Translations under genes and position numbers: made by a program
The notes under the pieces: generated by a model
Seen by the model: the letters and a program-made list of their open reading frames with translations, nothing else
Database searches by the model: none
Told to the model about the DNA's origin: nothing
From: Paramoeba atlantica
Taxonomy: Eukaryota > Discosea
NCBI GenBank assembly: GCA_977017575.1
Contig: CDRNVI010000069.1
Coordinates: forward strand, 372,001 to 436,000
DNA length: 64,000 nucleotides
Direction: 5' to 3'
Part shown: positions 44,731 to 54,148 of the stretch, piece by piece
Layout: every line of letters starts with the position of its first letter
How positions within the stretch are numbered: position 1 is the first letter of the stretch

Positions 44731-47700
44731 TCAAAAAGCGCAAATATCGTCCCCATGGCTTTGGCTCAGGTACTTTCTGAGCTGGCCTAGGAGAATGTTT
44801 CCATTCATCTCCTGCAAGAGAAGTATGAAATCGTTTTCCACCTTGCTGGGCTCAATAGAAATCTTTTCCGCCAGAAGCCGTAGCAGCTCCCGAGTTCGGG
44901 CGTGCAACGAGCCACTTGACAGCACCGGTAAACAGGCGAATTGCTCCTCGGCGAACATATTCGATGAGACGTATTTGGTGTTTTTCCGCGCGATCGCATC
45001 TTTGATTGCCTTCGCCGGTGTTGTTCCCGCAAGAGATGGTGCCAGATCGTGTACGACGGTGAGATCATAGAAGATTTCACCTGTCGCCCAATAAATAACC
45101 AAATCGGGCCCTGAACGGTGTAGCGTGCTGCCTTTGCATGTCGCAATGTGCTCTCGCCGACGTTCTTCTCGGATCACCTCGGAGCATGATGTGCACACAT
45201 ATGTGGAGAATTGCCGTGGCTCTAACTCACAAGGAATACCCGCACGCAGACACATATTATGAATATAGCGTACTAGTGCGTTGTGCTTTACCGTTGTATT
45301 CATTCCCGCACATCGGACGCAACCCGGAATATGTGTAAGGGCAGTGGCACTGTTTAGAAGAACTCTGCATCCGGGGCAGGTGAGAGATTCGGGAAGACGT
45401 GGATGGCCCATTCCCAGGCGGGGCATTACTGCTAAGGTGAATTTCCGCGACGGCACGAGTCGCTCGTTTGCTTGTATCCATGTATAACTACCCTTCTTCG
45501 TTGTAGCGTCCATGATTCTTGCAAATTTCTTGTTCTTCCGAAGGCGCTCCTTCACTTCTTTGTGCATCTTGACTTCGACTGCCGTCATCTCAGCGACAGG
45601 TGCAGTGTCCGACTCGCTAGGCGTGACTTGAGCTGAAAGGAATTTTGGCTGCTCAAAAGCCACACTGCGCGACGCCTGGTACGCGGCCGCTCGGAGTGCA
45701 TCAGTAGAAGGCAGGCCCAGCCCACCCATACGAAGGGGAAGCCTTGCCCAGTCCAGTTGATCTTGCGTCATTGGTCCGAACCATGTCTTCAGAACTTTAT
45801 CAACTTCGCCGTCAAACTCCTTTGCCATCGCTTCAGAGGAGTTCGGTGTGTGTGTGCGAATATGAAAACGATGACGAATGTTAACACATTTAGAGAGCAG
45901 GATAGTAGATACGTTGCTCGCTCCCATCTGACTTAACCGACGGAAAATTGTTTTATGTTTCTGTAGCTTTTCTAGTAGTAGGGGATCTACCTTTTCGTCT
46001 TCTCCCACGTAAGCGCCGAGAACCTTGATTGCGTCCTTCTCTACGTTGACTTGCGCCATTCGCAGAACTTCCGGAATTTCCGTGCCCTTCGTTCCTCCGA
46101 ACCACACACATTTATGATTTGCCATTTGCATGTTTCTTTCATTCAACAAATCCCACACTCTATAAAATGCCTTCGTTAGGAGTGCAGGATCATCCGAAGC
46201 AAAGTTTATGTCGTCTATGTATGCGAATATTTTGATCGAGGGAAATTCTAAGGCAAGCGTTGCGAGGATGGGTTGCATCATTGTACAGAAAAGAAGCGTA
46301 GAAAGGGGAGACCCCTGTCGAACTCCTGCTGTGCTGAAAACTTTGTCGTGTAACTTTCCGTCTGATCCAAAATACAGCAGCTCCGACGGCTCGGCATATT
46401 GATCGTGAAAAAGCCTCCAGAACGGTCGCAAACTAGAGAACGCGAAGAGTGCGTTCGCGATGTCTTGCCTCCAAGGAGTGTTGAATGCATTGCTGATGTC
46501 CATTGTTAGGATTGATTGTCCTTCCTGATAGAGTTTATGTAGGCGGTGTACTACTGTTTCACATCCTGATTTAGTTGCCACTCCGAATTGCCACGGAGCA
46601 AAAATCGGCGGCAGACAATGTTCATATTTTTGCAACAAGACGATCTCTGCTAATTTTAGAAAAATCTCCCCAACAGCAACCGGGCGCACGTCCCTTCCAT
46701 TTGCTTTCGGTATGGCGACTAACCTTGCCCTCTTCAACCTGTCCATCACGTCTTTCGAGATCGCTCCATTTACAACATCCAGTAACATGTGACACAGAGC
46801 TGTGCAACAGATTTGATCGTCGAGCAACAGTCTGACTATACCGTCCGTTGTCCCAGATGGACCGGGTGCCGCGCCCTTGGCCAATCGACGACCTGCCTCG
46901 CGGAGTTCTTCCGTTGTTATGATCGCTGTCTGTGTCGCGTCTGCTGGTAATTCGAAAACGCAAGGAGCCGCAGGGTGCAGTTTTTGGAGTTTGGCAAATG
47001 TTTCTTTGTCAGATAATTTGTTGATTACCGTGACCTGATCCAGAACTTTTGCCGCTTTTGAGATCGACCCCTCGAGCACAAGGCGTGTGGCTTTTTTTAT
47101 CGCTCTGCGATCAGCGAATTGCCCTTCATCCGCGTCCTTCTCTCTTTCTTGAAGCTCGGATTGCGTAAGCACTGGGCGACGTCGTCGACTGCGCGCTGAC
47201 TGCTCTCTTAATTCTGCCAGCGAATATTTCATCGCGGAGAGCACCCTGTGCCATATCCGACAGCGGTGAGCATAATCACAATCTGCATAATCCCTCATAA
47301 GATCGCGGTAAACCGACACCACGCACGGTATAAATTCAGCGCTTACGTTTCTGACTGTAGGAATAGGTTCGTAATCCAAATCTTCGACTGTTTGCTTCAC
47401 AGACGGTATATCTTTTGCAGACGCGACTTGCTCGTCTTGAGCGCCTCTATTCAAAACGTTAATCCATACAATTTTATAGATGCGCACACTTTCCTGAGCA
47501 GGAATCGATCCCGCGAAGCTTCGTTCCTTGCAGTGTCCTTGTAGGCCGTCGTATTTTACAGTCAGTCTGCGTACACCTGCCCTTGATCTCGCCGTTTGAA
47601 CTGTGCCAGCAGAGATGTTTAACAATACTTGTTGGTCGAAACACCACGCTACCACGCATTCGTCGCCTTTCCGAGCATTTCTGGTATGTGACTCCACTTC

Positions 47701-48342
47701 TTGCGGCGTCAATGGGAACTCAGTCTCAGGTTTCACGTTTGCGCGCATGTCGTCCACAATTTGCGTTAGTCGGTCTGCATTGTTCGTCGAATCTACATTC
47801 ACTTCATCAAGCGGCAGGGGCGAGGGTATGCGGCCTGGGCTGGGTGATTGTCCTTTCTCCTCTGACGCGGGTGAGCTGCAGTCGTAGAACTCTTCTGGCT
47901 GAATTTCAGGTTGCGCAACTGGTTTGGACTTGGAGGCTGTTGTTTGCGCATCCGGCGCAGGGTCCGCCAATTGGGCTAAAGAAGGCAGTGTATTTGATAT
48001 CAAGGTTGCAATTGGTTTCATGGTCTGAATCACGGTGCTAGCTGTAGGAAACGTGAATCGCGAGCCGGTCGGTCGACGAATGCGAATGTGTGAATTGGTT
48101 TGTTTCGATGCTTCAATGGCTTTTTTATCTTTCGCTTCTTTCCGTTCCTCAGCTCGTCCTTCGTTCCGTTCGTTCAGAGGATGCGACGGAGATTGCGATC
48201 CAGGTGAAATGCAAGATTCTGATGAGGGTGGCGGCGTCGACGATGTCGGGGATTTCGAAGATGGGGAATTCCGTGGTGGCGGCAAAGGAGTCTTTTGTGG
48301 AGGGAAAACGAAAGCCCTCTTTTTCTGCAGGGTGGCTCGCAA
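44731..48342 (-). CDS. LINE-A copy 3, complete ORF
   Basis: An intact 1203-aa frame, the reference for the family. Residues 1-190 are Pro/Ser-rich and basic. Residues 205-290 hold the conserved N-terminal domain shared with LINE-C (RKGDECVVAWCFDQQVLLN). RRRRP and ADRRAIKKATRLVLEG lie near 387-425. The reverse transcriptase covers about 490-780: PGPSGTTDGIVRLLLDD, AIPKANGRDVRPVAVGEIF, NAFNTPWR, GVRQGSPLSTLLFC, and YIDD at 708-711. The thumb box GGLGLPS is near 873. Knuckles are C989/C992/H1004/C1008 and C1050/C1053/H1065/C1069. The endonuclease has PD at 1079-1080 and YDLTVVH with D1093. An N-terminal extension in another frame up to 48556 may mean the true start is further upstream. Confidence 0.92.
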   Translation of the reverse strand: MRATLQKKRAFVFPPQKTPLPPPRNSPSSKSPTSSTPPPSSESCISPGSQSPSHPLNERNEGRAEERKEAKDKKAIEASKQTNSHIRIRRPTGSRFTFPTASTVIQTMKPIATLISNTLPSLAQLADPAPDAQTTASKSKPVAQPEIQPEEFYDCSSPASEEKGQSPSPGRIPSPLPLDEVNVDSTNNADRLTQIVDDMRANVKPETEFPLTPQEVESHTRNARKGDECVVAWCFDQQVLLNISAGTVQTARSRAGVRRLTVKYDGLQGHCKERSFAGSIPAQESVRIYKIVWINVLNRGAQDEQVASAKDIPSVKQTVEDLDYEPIPTVRNVSAEFIPCVVSVYRDLMRDYADCDYAHRCRIWHRVLSAMKYSLAELREQSARSRRRRPVLTQSELQEREKDADEGQFADRRAIKKATRLVLEGSISKAAKVLDQVTVINKLSDKETFAKLQKLHPAAPCVFELPADATQTAIITTEELREAGRRLAKGAAPGPSGTTDGIVRLLLDDQICCTALCHMLLDVVNGAISKDVMDRLKRARLVAIPKANGRDVRPVAVGEIFLKLAEIVLLQKYEHCLPPIFAPWQFGVATKSGCETVVHRLHKLYQEGQSILTMDISNAFNTPWRQDIANALFAFSSLRPFWRLFHDQYAEPSELLYFGSDGKLHDKVFSTAGVRQGSPLSTLLFCTMMQPILATLALEFPSIKIFAYIDDINFASDDPALLTKAFYRVWDLLNERNMQMANHKCVWFGGTKGTEIPEVLRMAQVNVEKDAIKVLGAYVGEDEKVDPLLLEKLQKHKTIFRRLSQMGASNVSTILLSKCVNIRHRFHIRTHTPNSSEAMAKEFDGEVDKVLKTWFGPMTQDQLDWARLPLRMGGLGLPSTDALRAAAYQASRSVAFEQPKFLSAQVTPSESDTAPVAEMTAVEVKMHKEVKERLRKNKKFARIMDATTKKGSYTWIQANERLVPSRKFTLAVMPRLGMGHPRLPESLTCPGCRVLLNSATALTHIPGCVRCAGMNTTVKHNALVRYIHNMCLRAGIPCELEPRQFSTYVCTSCSEVIREERRREHIATCKGSTLHRSGPDLVIYWATGEIFYDLTVVHDLAPSLAGTTPAKAIKDAIARKNTKYVSSNMFAEEQFACLPVLSSGSLHARTRELLRLLAEKISIEPSKVENDFILLLQEMNGNILLGQLRKYLSQSHGDDICAF

Positions 48343-48540
48343 CCGCTCGGAGTGCTGTGTGTTTGTCGGTTGCGGTAGCGGTAACGGGACCGGTAGCTCT
48401 TGCGACGAAGATGCTTGGGGCGGAAACGGTCGCGGTTGCGGCGGAGATGGTTGCGGCGTAGACGGGGACGGTTGTGGCGTAGACGGTCGCGGCGAGGACG
48501 GTTGAGGTAGTAGTAGTAGTAGTAGGCAGGTTGGTCATAA
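48343..48540 (-). other. LINE-A copy 3 5' region
   Basis: A repetitive GC-rich stretch encoding Thr/Ala/Val-rich peptides in every frame (GTAGACGG / GTTGCGGC repeats on the plus strand). It is probably 5' UTR or a displaced N-terminal coding region. No leader-like sequence is seen. Confidence 0.5.
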
Positions 48541-48600
48541 AACGAGCAAAATACATTTTTTTTTTACTTCGTCATCTGACTATGAGGGAACCAAAATTAC
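48535..48600 (+). repeat. LINE-A 5' fragment, inverted
   Basis: CGAGCAAAATACATTTTTTT... ACTTCGTCATCTGACTATGA matches the LINE-A copy 1 start region (34050-33995, minus) in plus orientation, head to head with LINE-A copy 3. Confidence 0.7.
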
Positions 48601-48650
48601 TCTTTCAAGTTTACATCAATCAATCAATCAAAACTTTCAGCTGTGTAGGT

Positions 48651-50123
48651 CTACGAATTGATAGAACCTAGCCATGCGGCCTTTGGTAGGCTGTCGCGTA
48701 ATTGCGTGACAATCGTGTACGCATTCAGCTTTTCAATCTCTAGTTGAAAAGCCTCTACTACTTCTTTCACATTCAGATTTGCTCTCTTCGCTAAAGCTGT
48801 TATTAATTTTCGTGTATGTTCATGAAGAAAACCACTCTCAGTCATTGGAATGCATTTAAAATAATCATCTTCTATTCCGCCAGAGTAAACATACTTTTTC
48901 TTTTTCCTTTCAATAGCATTTTGCAGCAGTTGTGCTTCTGTCATTTTTAGGTAACTTGGGCTTCCGGTGTGGACGACTGTAATGTCATACAGCACTTCAC
49001 CTATGTGAGGCCACATGATTCCTAGATCGGGGCCTGATCTGATTCTGCGGGCACGGCAGGGATGTTTTTCTATCTCTCCCTCGGAAACGTGAGCTTTACA
49101 TTTGGTACAGTAGAAGGAAGAATGTGAGCGCGGTTCTACTACACAGGGGACACCAGCTTTCGAGCAGAGGGACGCAAGGAACCTGACGAGATATGAGTGT
49201 TTCTTGGTTGCGTTCATTCCGTTACATTTAGTACAGCCGACAATGTGTTGGAATATGTGAGCAGAGCTAACCTCGGCGGCACATCCAGGGCAATCGATCT
49301 TGTCATTTAAGGTTGGAGGCTTGATCCCAAGTCTAGTCATAATTACGTATCGAAAGAGGTACGGATTAATGTAACCAGAAGAAGACTGTAGATGACTAAA
49401 GGATGATGTTGTCCGTTTTAATATGGAGTCGAGTCGCGGATCTTTGCGAATCTCTTCTGACAGTTTCTTTTGCTCAAATTTTATGGACTTCAACGCTTGT
49501 TTTCGGGCCTTTTGCTGCTTGAGTAAAGGGAGTGCGACGTGCCGTTCCTGAGTGGAAGTCTTCGACTTGCGCGCGTCTACCGGAGCTTTTGTGGTTTGAA
49601 TTTGCTCATCAATAGATTTGGAGGCAGTGTCGAAGAAGTAGCGATGTTTCAAAACGGAGGGAGTTAAACCGAGTCCTCCTAGGTGAGGACCTCCTAGGTT
49701 AAACCGAGTCCTCCTAGGTTGAGGTTGCCGCTGCGGAGGCGGTTGCGATCGCTTCGCAGGACTTTGCGACGGGGGCGATCGCGGCGGTGCTGGCGATTCC
49801 GACGTTTGCGCTTGCGGTGCTGTCGGAGACGATCGCGGTTGCGACGGAGACTTTTGCGACGGAGGCAATAGTTGTGATCGCGGCAATGTTGTCGCAGACG
49901 GACCCTCAGGAGATTTCTTGTGTCGATCGCTCGGCAGCGACTGCGGTGACGGCGGCGGCGGCGCCGAAAGTTCAAGCGGCGGCGGTCCAGTTGCTCGCGA
50001 TTCAGACGGTGCCGGCCGAGGCCGTTCCTCCGTAGGTTTCTTCCTGCGGCGGGTCGTTGGCAGAGGCTGGACAACTGGAGCTACTCCAGTATCTTTCGCT
50101 CGGCTCCGAGTGAACATGCCCAT
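48651..50123 (-). pseudogene. LINE-C-type copy with internal deletion of the reverse transcriptase
   Basis: I choose the start at ATG 50123 (MGMFTRSRAKDTGVAPVVQP). A Pro/Arg/Ser-rich stretch of about 140 codons leads directly into GGLGLTPSVLKHRYFFDTAS, the post-RT thumb region. The rest is a complete C-terminal half: the CX2C knuckle (CPGCAAEVSSAHIFQHIVGC), a second cluster and the endonuclease RSGPDLGIMWPHIGEVLYDI. The whole RT is gone, yet the frame stays open. At the join a 35-bp segment (TTAAACCGAGTCCTCCTAGG...) is duplicated at 49664-49684 and 49699-49719. This links the TRSRAK N terminus to the LINE-C family. Confidence 0.82.
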
Positions 50124-50164
50124 CACAAAAAGAGTAAGAGTACAAAAAATAAAACAACTACCTC

Positions 50165-52147
50165 GAATGCCGGCGAGATCAGACGATCTCTCATACTGGA
50201 AACGCCACTCGGGAATCGTCAAAGCAAAACCACGCTGACAATTGGTCATGGAAATCACTCAGAATCCGACGCTGTAACCTCCGGCACTCAAATCAACGCT
50301 GCACCGTCACCTATCGATCGAATGGACACAGACGACCCATTCAAGGATTGTGAGTCTCCACTGGCAGAGGCGACTCATCATGCGTCCAATTTGGAAAACG
50401 CAACTTCGGCGAAAGACGGTATTCTCAACCCAGAAGAAGCGAATCGTTCGTCTAATGATCGTTCAGGCGAGGACTTTTCTGGGAGTCAAACCGACTCAAA
50501 TGCAGATCTCATACGCTGCCTCGTTAATTCCATCAATCCCGCCACGCACTTCCCACTGGCAATCGATGAACTCATTGCACGCTCGATCAACGTCAAATCA
50601 GGAGATAAATGCGTCATTGCTTGGTCGTTTGATTGTACCCCACACTTGAACGTTTCGCGAGGCGTCGTCAAAAGCAACAGAATAAGATCCGGAGCAACGA
50701 AAATCACTTTAGAGTACGAGGGGCTATATGGCCACAAGGTAGGATATAGGTTTGTAGGTAGCATCCCTCCACATCCTAACGTTCGAATCTTCAGGGTGGC
50801 ATGGGAGAGTGGAAACGTTGATACGGTGACCAATTCCTTACTCCCTTTCAGCAGCCAGCACACCGATGCCGATCTCGATCTAGAACCCATGCCAACCTTA
50901 CGGACCGTGGCAAAAGAATTCGTACCCTGTGTAATTGCTATCTATCGCGACATACTTCGCAACTACGCCGATAGCACATACACAGAAAGAAACAGGATCT
51001 GGCACCGGATTCTTTCAGCAATGAAATTCTCTCTTGCCACAATTCGCAATGCGAGCAACAAAAGACGCCGCCGTCGCCCCATCTCATCCGATGGACAGGA
51101 ACCGAGTGGAAATTCCGATTTACTTCTCAAAGACAAAAGAGCCATTAAAAAAGCGACTAGCTTGGCGTTAGATGGATGCATTAGAAAAGCCTGCCGAACT
51201 ATGGATCAAGAAATCAGACCTCAAGAGCTCAGTGACAGCGAGACAATTGGAAAGCTTGAGAGTTTACACCCCAAACTAGAAACAACTTTCCAGTTTCCAA
51301 GTGACGCGCCAATCACAGCTTGTGTGGCTCCAAACGAATTGCGTGAAGCGGGCAGAAGAATCGCTAAAGGTGCGTCGCCCGGTCCGACGGGCACAACAGA
51401 TTCCATTCTGCGAATGTTGCTGGACGATGAGATATGCTGCCTCTGCCTCTGCCATATGATGACTGATCTCATCAACGGTGTGCTCAATAAGGAGGTCATG
51501 ACGAGGCTGAAACGGGCCCGCCTTGTTGCCATCCCCAAGCCTTCCGGTGCTGTGCGTCCGATTGCAGTCGGTGAGGTGTGGCTGAAACTAGCTGAAATCA
51601 TTCTTCTGCAACGTCACGATAAAAAGTTGGTGCCGCTCTTCGCCCCTCTTCAGTTCGGCGTTATGATCAAATCGGGTTGTGAACGAGTAGTGCATGAGCT
51701 AAACGAGCGTTACCAGGAGGGATGCGCAATCCTTTCTATCGACATTCGAAATGCCTTTAATTCACCATCTCGCGATGAAATCGCAAAAGCAGTTTTCGCG
51801 TTTCAAACCCTTCGGCCCTTTTACAGGTTGTTCACCGCTGAATACTGCGATCCATCGGAGCTTTTATTCTACGGAAAGGACGGCCAGTTACAAAAGATTC
51901 TTCACAGCACAGCAGGGGTTCGTCAAGGCTCGCCGCTGTCAACAGTTTTTTTCTGCGCCTTTATGCAGCCCATCCTTGAGACACTCGCGCAGGAATTTCC
52001 CAAACTCCGGATATACGCGTTTATTGATGATGTGAACCTGGCGTCAAACGATCCTCAAGAACTCGCTAATGCATACGAAAGACTCAAACAGTTACTCACA
52101 GAAAAACGGATTGAGCTCGCGCCGCAAAAATGCGTTTTCTTTGAAAA
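50165..52147 (+). pseudogene. LINE-A copy 4: N-terminal domain and reverse transcriptase
   Basis: The open frame from 50322 starts MDTDDPFKDCESPLAEATHH, which aligns with residue 150 or so of the complete LINE-A. The 50165-50321 stretch before it probably represents more N-terminal sequence out of frame. It carries FPLAIDELIARSINVKSGDK, RRRRRP, and the reverse transcriptase (GASPGPTGTTDSILRMLLDD, AIPKPSGAVRPIAVGEVWLK, NAFNSPSRD, GVRQGSPLSTVFFC, YAFIDDVNLASND). LINE homology ends at VFFENA (52147). The thumb, knuckles and endonuclease are absent. Its 5' end faces the LINE-C-type copy at 48651-50123. Confidence 0.82.
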
Positions 52148-52270
52148 CGCTTGGTTGATCTTGTTGATTTATCTACTCAGTTTTACGTTTCATGATACGA
52201 CGGGGCAACTGCCCCATCAGGCGGAGACACGTCCAGGTTTTGCGGGGAGTGACGGAAAGGTTGCCTTCTA
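52148..52270. other. Junction sequence, nothing recognised
   Basis: About 120 bp between the broken LINE-A copy 4 and the 210-bp tandem repeat. I see no gene or element here. Confidence 0.4.
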
Positions 52271-53095
52271 AAAGCGAAGTTCTCCCGTTCCGTGCCCGCA
52301 CCACGTACCAGCAGCAGTGTCTCTCTTGGAAATCGTTTCGTCCGATTCATATTGAGCAAGCGCTTAGTCTCGAGCGCCCTAAAACCCTTTTCAGCTCGGC
52401 TTTCGTTTGCCACAACATGGAACAGATGAATAACATTACTGAGGCGAGACAAGGAAGAAGCCAGACGACTGCCCACACTGAGAGTGAAGTACTCCCGTGG
52501 AGTGCCCGCGCCACGTACCAGCAGCAGTGTCTCTCTTGGAAATCGTTTCGTCCGATTCATGTTGAGCAAGAGCTTAGTCTCGAGCGCCCTAAAACCCTTT
52601 TCAGCTCGGCTTTCGTTTGCCACAACATGGAACAGATGAATAACATTACTGAGGCGAGACAAGGAAGAAGCCAGACGACTGCCCACACTGAGAGTGAAGT
52701 ACTCCCGTGGAGTGCCCGCGCCACGTACCAGCAGCAGTGTCTCTCTTGGAAATCGTTTCGTCCGATTCATGTTGAGCAAGAGCTTAGTCTCGAGCGCCCT
52801 AAAACCCTTTTCAGCTCGGCTTTCGTTTGCCACAACATGGAACAGATGAATAACATTACTGAGGCGAGACAAGGAAGAAGCCAGACGACTGCCCACACTG
52901 AGAGTGAAGTACTCCCGTGGAGTGCCCGCGCCACGTACCAGCAGCAGTGTCTCTCTTGGAAATCGTTTCGTCCGATTCATGTTGAGCAAGAGCTTAGTCT
53001 CGAGCGCCCTAAAACCCTTTTCAGCTCGGCTTTCGTTTGCCACAACATGGAACAGATGAATAACATCACTGAGGCGAGACAAGGAATGAGATTTT
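52271..53095. repeat. 210-bp tandem repeat, about four units
   Basis: Units start near 52271, 52481, 52691 and 52901. Units 2-4 are nearly identical; the first is slightly diverged (TTCTCCCGTTCCG for ACTCCCGTGGAG) and the last is incomplete. Because 210 is a multiple of three, frames of more than 300 codons stay open on both strands. I take these frames as incidental because neither shows a known domain and both strands are equally open. The unit is not seen elsewhere in the window. Confidence 0.88.
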
Positions 53096-53281
53096 CGGCG
53101 AAAATAGTACGAGAGAGAAACACGCAGCACGGTGGAATGGAAGAAAAGAAATCGCAGTAAGATGCGCAACAAAGGTGAAGGAGGCTGCAAAAACAGTCTC
53201 TAGTTTTTGTAGGGAACGTGAGTTCTGAATTATATATATTTCTTATATTAATTATAAGATATTTCTTTGTAAAAAAAAAAA
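53096..53281. other. AT-rich flank of the tandem repeat
   Basis: Unrecognised sequence with a TATATATATT stretch, ending in an A13 tract (about 53270-53282) that leads into the next LINE mosaic. Confidence 0.4.
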
Positions 53282-53612
53282 ATGAAGAAAATGAGAACAT
53301 AACGTTCTGTAAGGTGGATCTTAGGAACGCCTTTAATAACGTGAGCCGACCCGTCTTCATCTTCCTCTTTGAAGGCATGAACTGTATTGCTATGCCAAGG
53401 CAACTGAAGCAGGACGGTATCATTCGGGAGTCTCACACCACCAAAGTCTTGGGCGCTTACATCGGAGAGGACGAGAAGGTCAGCCAAAAACTTATCCAGA
53501 AGCTCGAGAAGCATCAAACGATGTTCCGTCGACTTAAGACCATGGGGGCCAACAACATCTCTCTTTTGCTTTTATCCAAATGTGTTAACGTTCGACATCG
53601 TTTTTTTTTTTT
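53282..53612 (+). pseudogene. Mosaic LINE micro-copy: LINE-F piece + LINE-A piece
   Basis: ENITFCKVDLRNAFNNVSRP (about 53285-53352) is LINE-F reverse transcriptase sequence. After an unmatched piece, TTKVLGAYIGEDEKVSQKLI... KHQTMFRRLKTMGANNISLL (about 53438-53600) is LINE-A. The frame continues across the join. It starts after an A tract and ends in a T tract and an A tract (53601-53633). This is a second three-part chimera like 43421-44640. Confidence 0.72.
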
Positions 53613-53956
53613 TTGCAAAAAAAAAAAAAAGAAAATCAATACCAGGATTATTTTTTTTTACCCAGTGAATATTGTTATTGTTATTTTTTTTTCTTAATAA
53701 AAACACAGGTCTTAATGAAAACAAAGGTCTTAACAAAAACAAAGATCATCTAATCCATCCGGTTTTAGGTTGTAGTTTGTTTGCTCGTTGCTTTTTTTTT
53801 GAGGTATTATTTACAGATTTTTAGGGAATAATTTACCGCATGATTGTTTTGGACTTTAGGCGTTGTTGTTGCTGTTGGAATTGACGTGGATTTGCGCATA
53901 TATATATACCATATGTATATTGCATAAAAACGAATCTCTCACTATTATTATTTTGC
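53613..53956. other. Homopolymer-rich intergenic stretch
   Basis: Contains T, A and T tracts (53601-53695) and imperfect repeats of AAAACAAAGGTCTTAA (about 53699-53745). No gene is seen. Confidence 0.45.
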
Positions 53957-54148
53957 GGTATGTTCTTTTAGTTGCAACTTTACGCAGAGAAAATAAGCGG
54001 TCTTGACACGGGTTCCTTTTGCGAACTTTATTTTTCAATGGCTGAGGCCTCCTATGTTCTTTTAGTTGCCACTTTACGCAGAGGAAAATAAGCGGTCTTG
54101 ACAAGGGTTCTTTTTGCGAACTTTATTTTTCAATGGCTGAGGCCTCCT
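53957..54148 (-). repeat. 97-bp tandem duplication at LINE-C copy 3 3' end
   Basis: TATGTTCTTTTAGTTGC... through AATGGCTGAGGCCTCC occurs at about 53957-54050 and 54053-54148 with a few differences. The unit includes the last codons and stop of the LINE-C ORF, so the second copy repeats a coding end. Confidence 0.8.

Noticed and set aside
48342-48556. Separate 135-aa Thr/Ala-rich gene
   Set aside because: The frame is composed of short repeats and lies in the LINE-A 5' region; it is not supported as an independent gene.
52271-53095. CRISPR array
   Set aside because: The repeat unit is 210 bp with no short repeat/spacer alternation, and the sequence is eukaryotic.
52192-53190. Host gene encoded by the 210-bp repeats
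   Set aside because: Frames are open on both strands only because the period is a multiple of three. No domain, start context or codon signal favours either.
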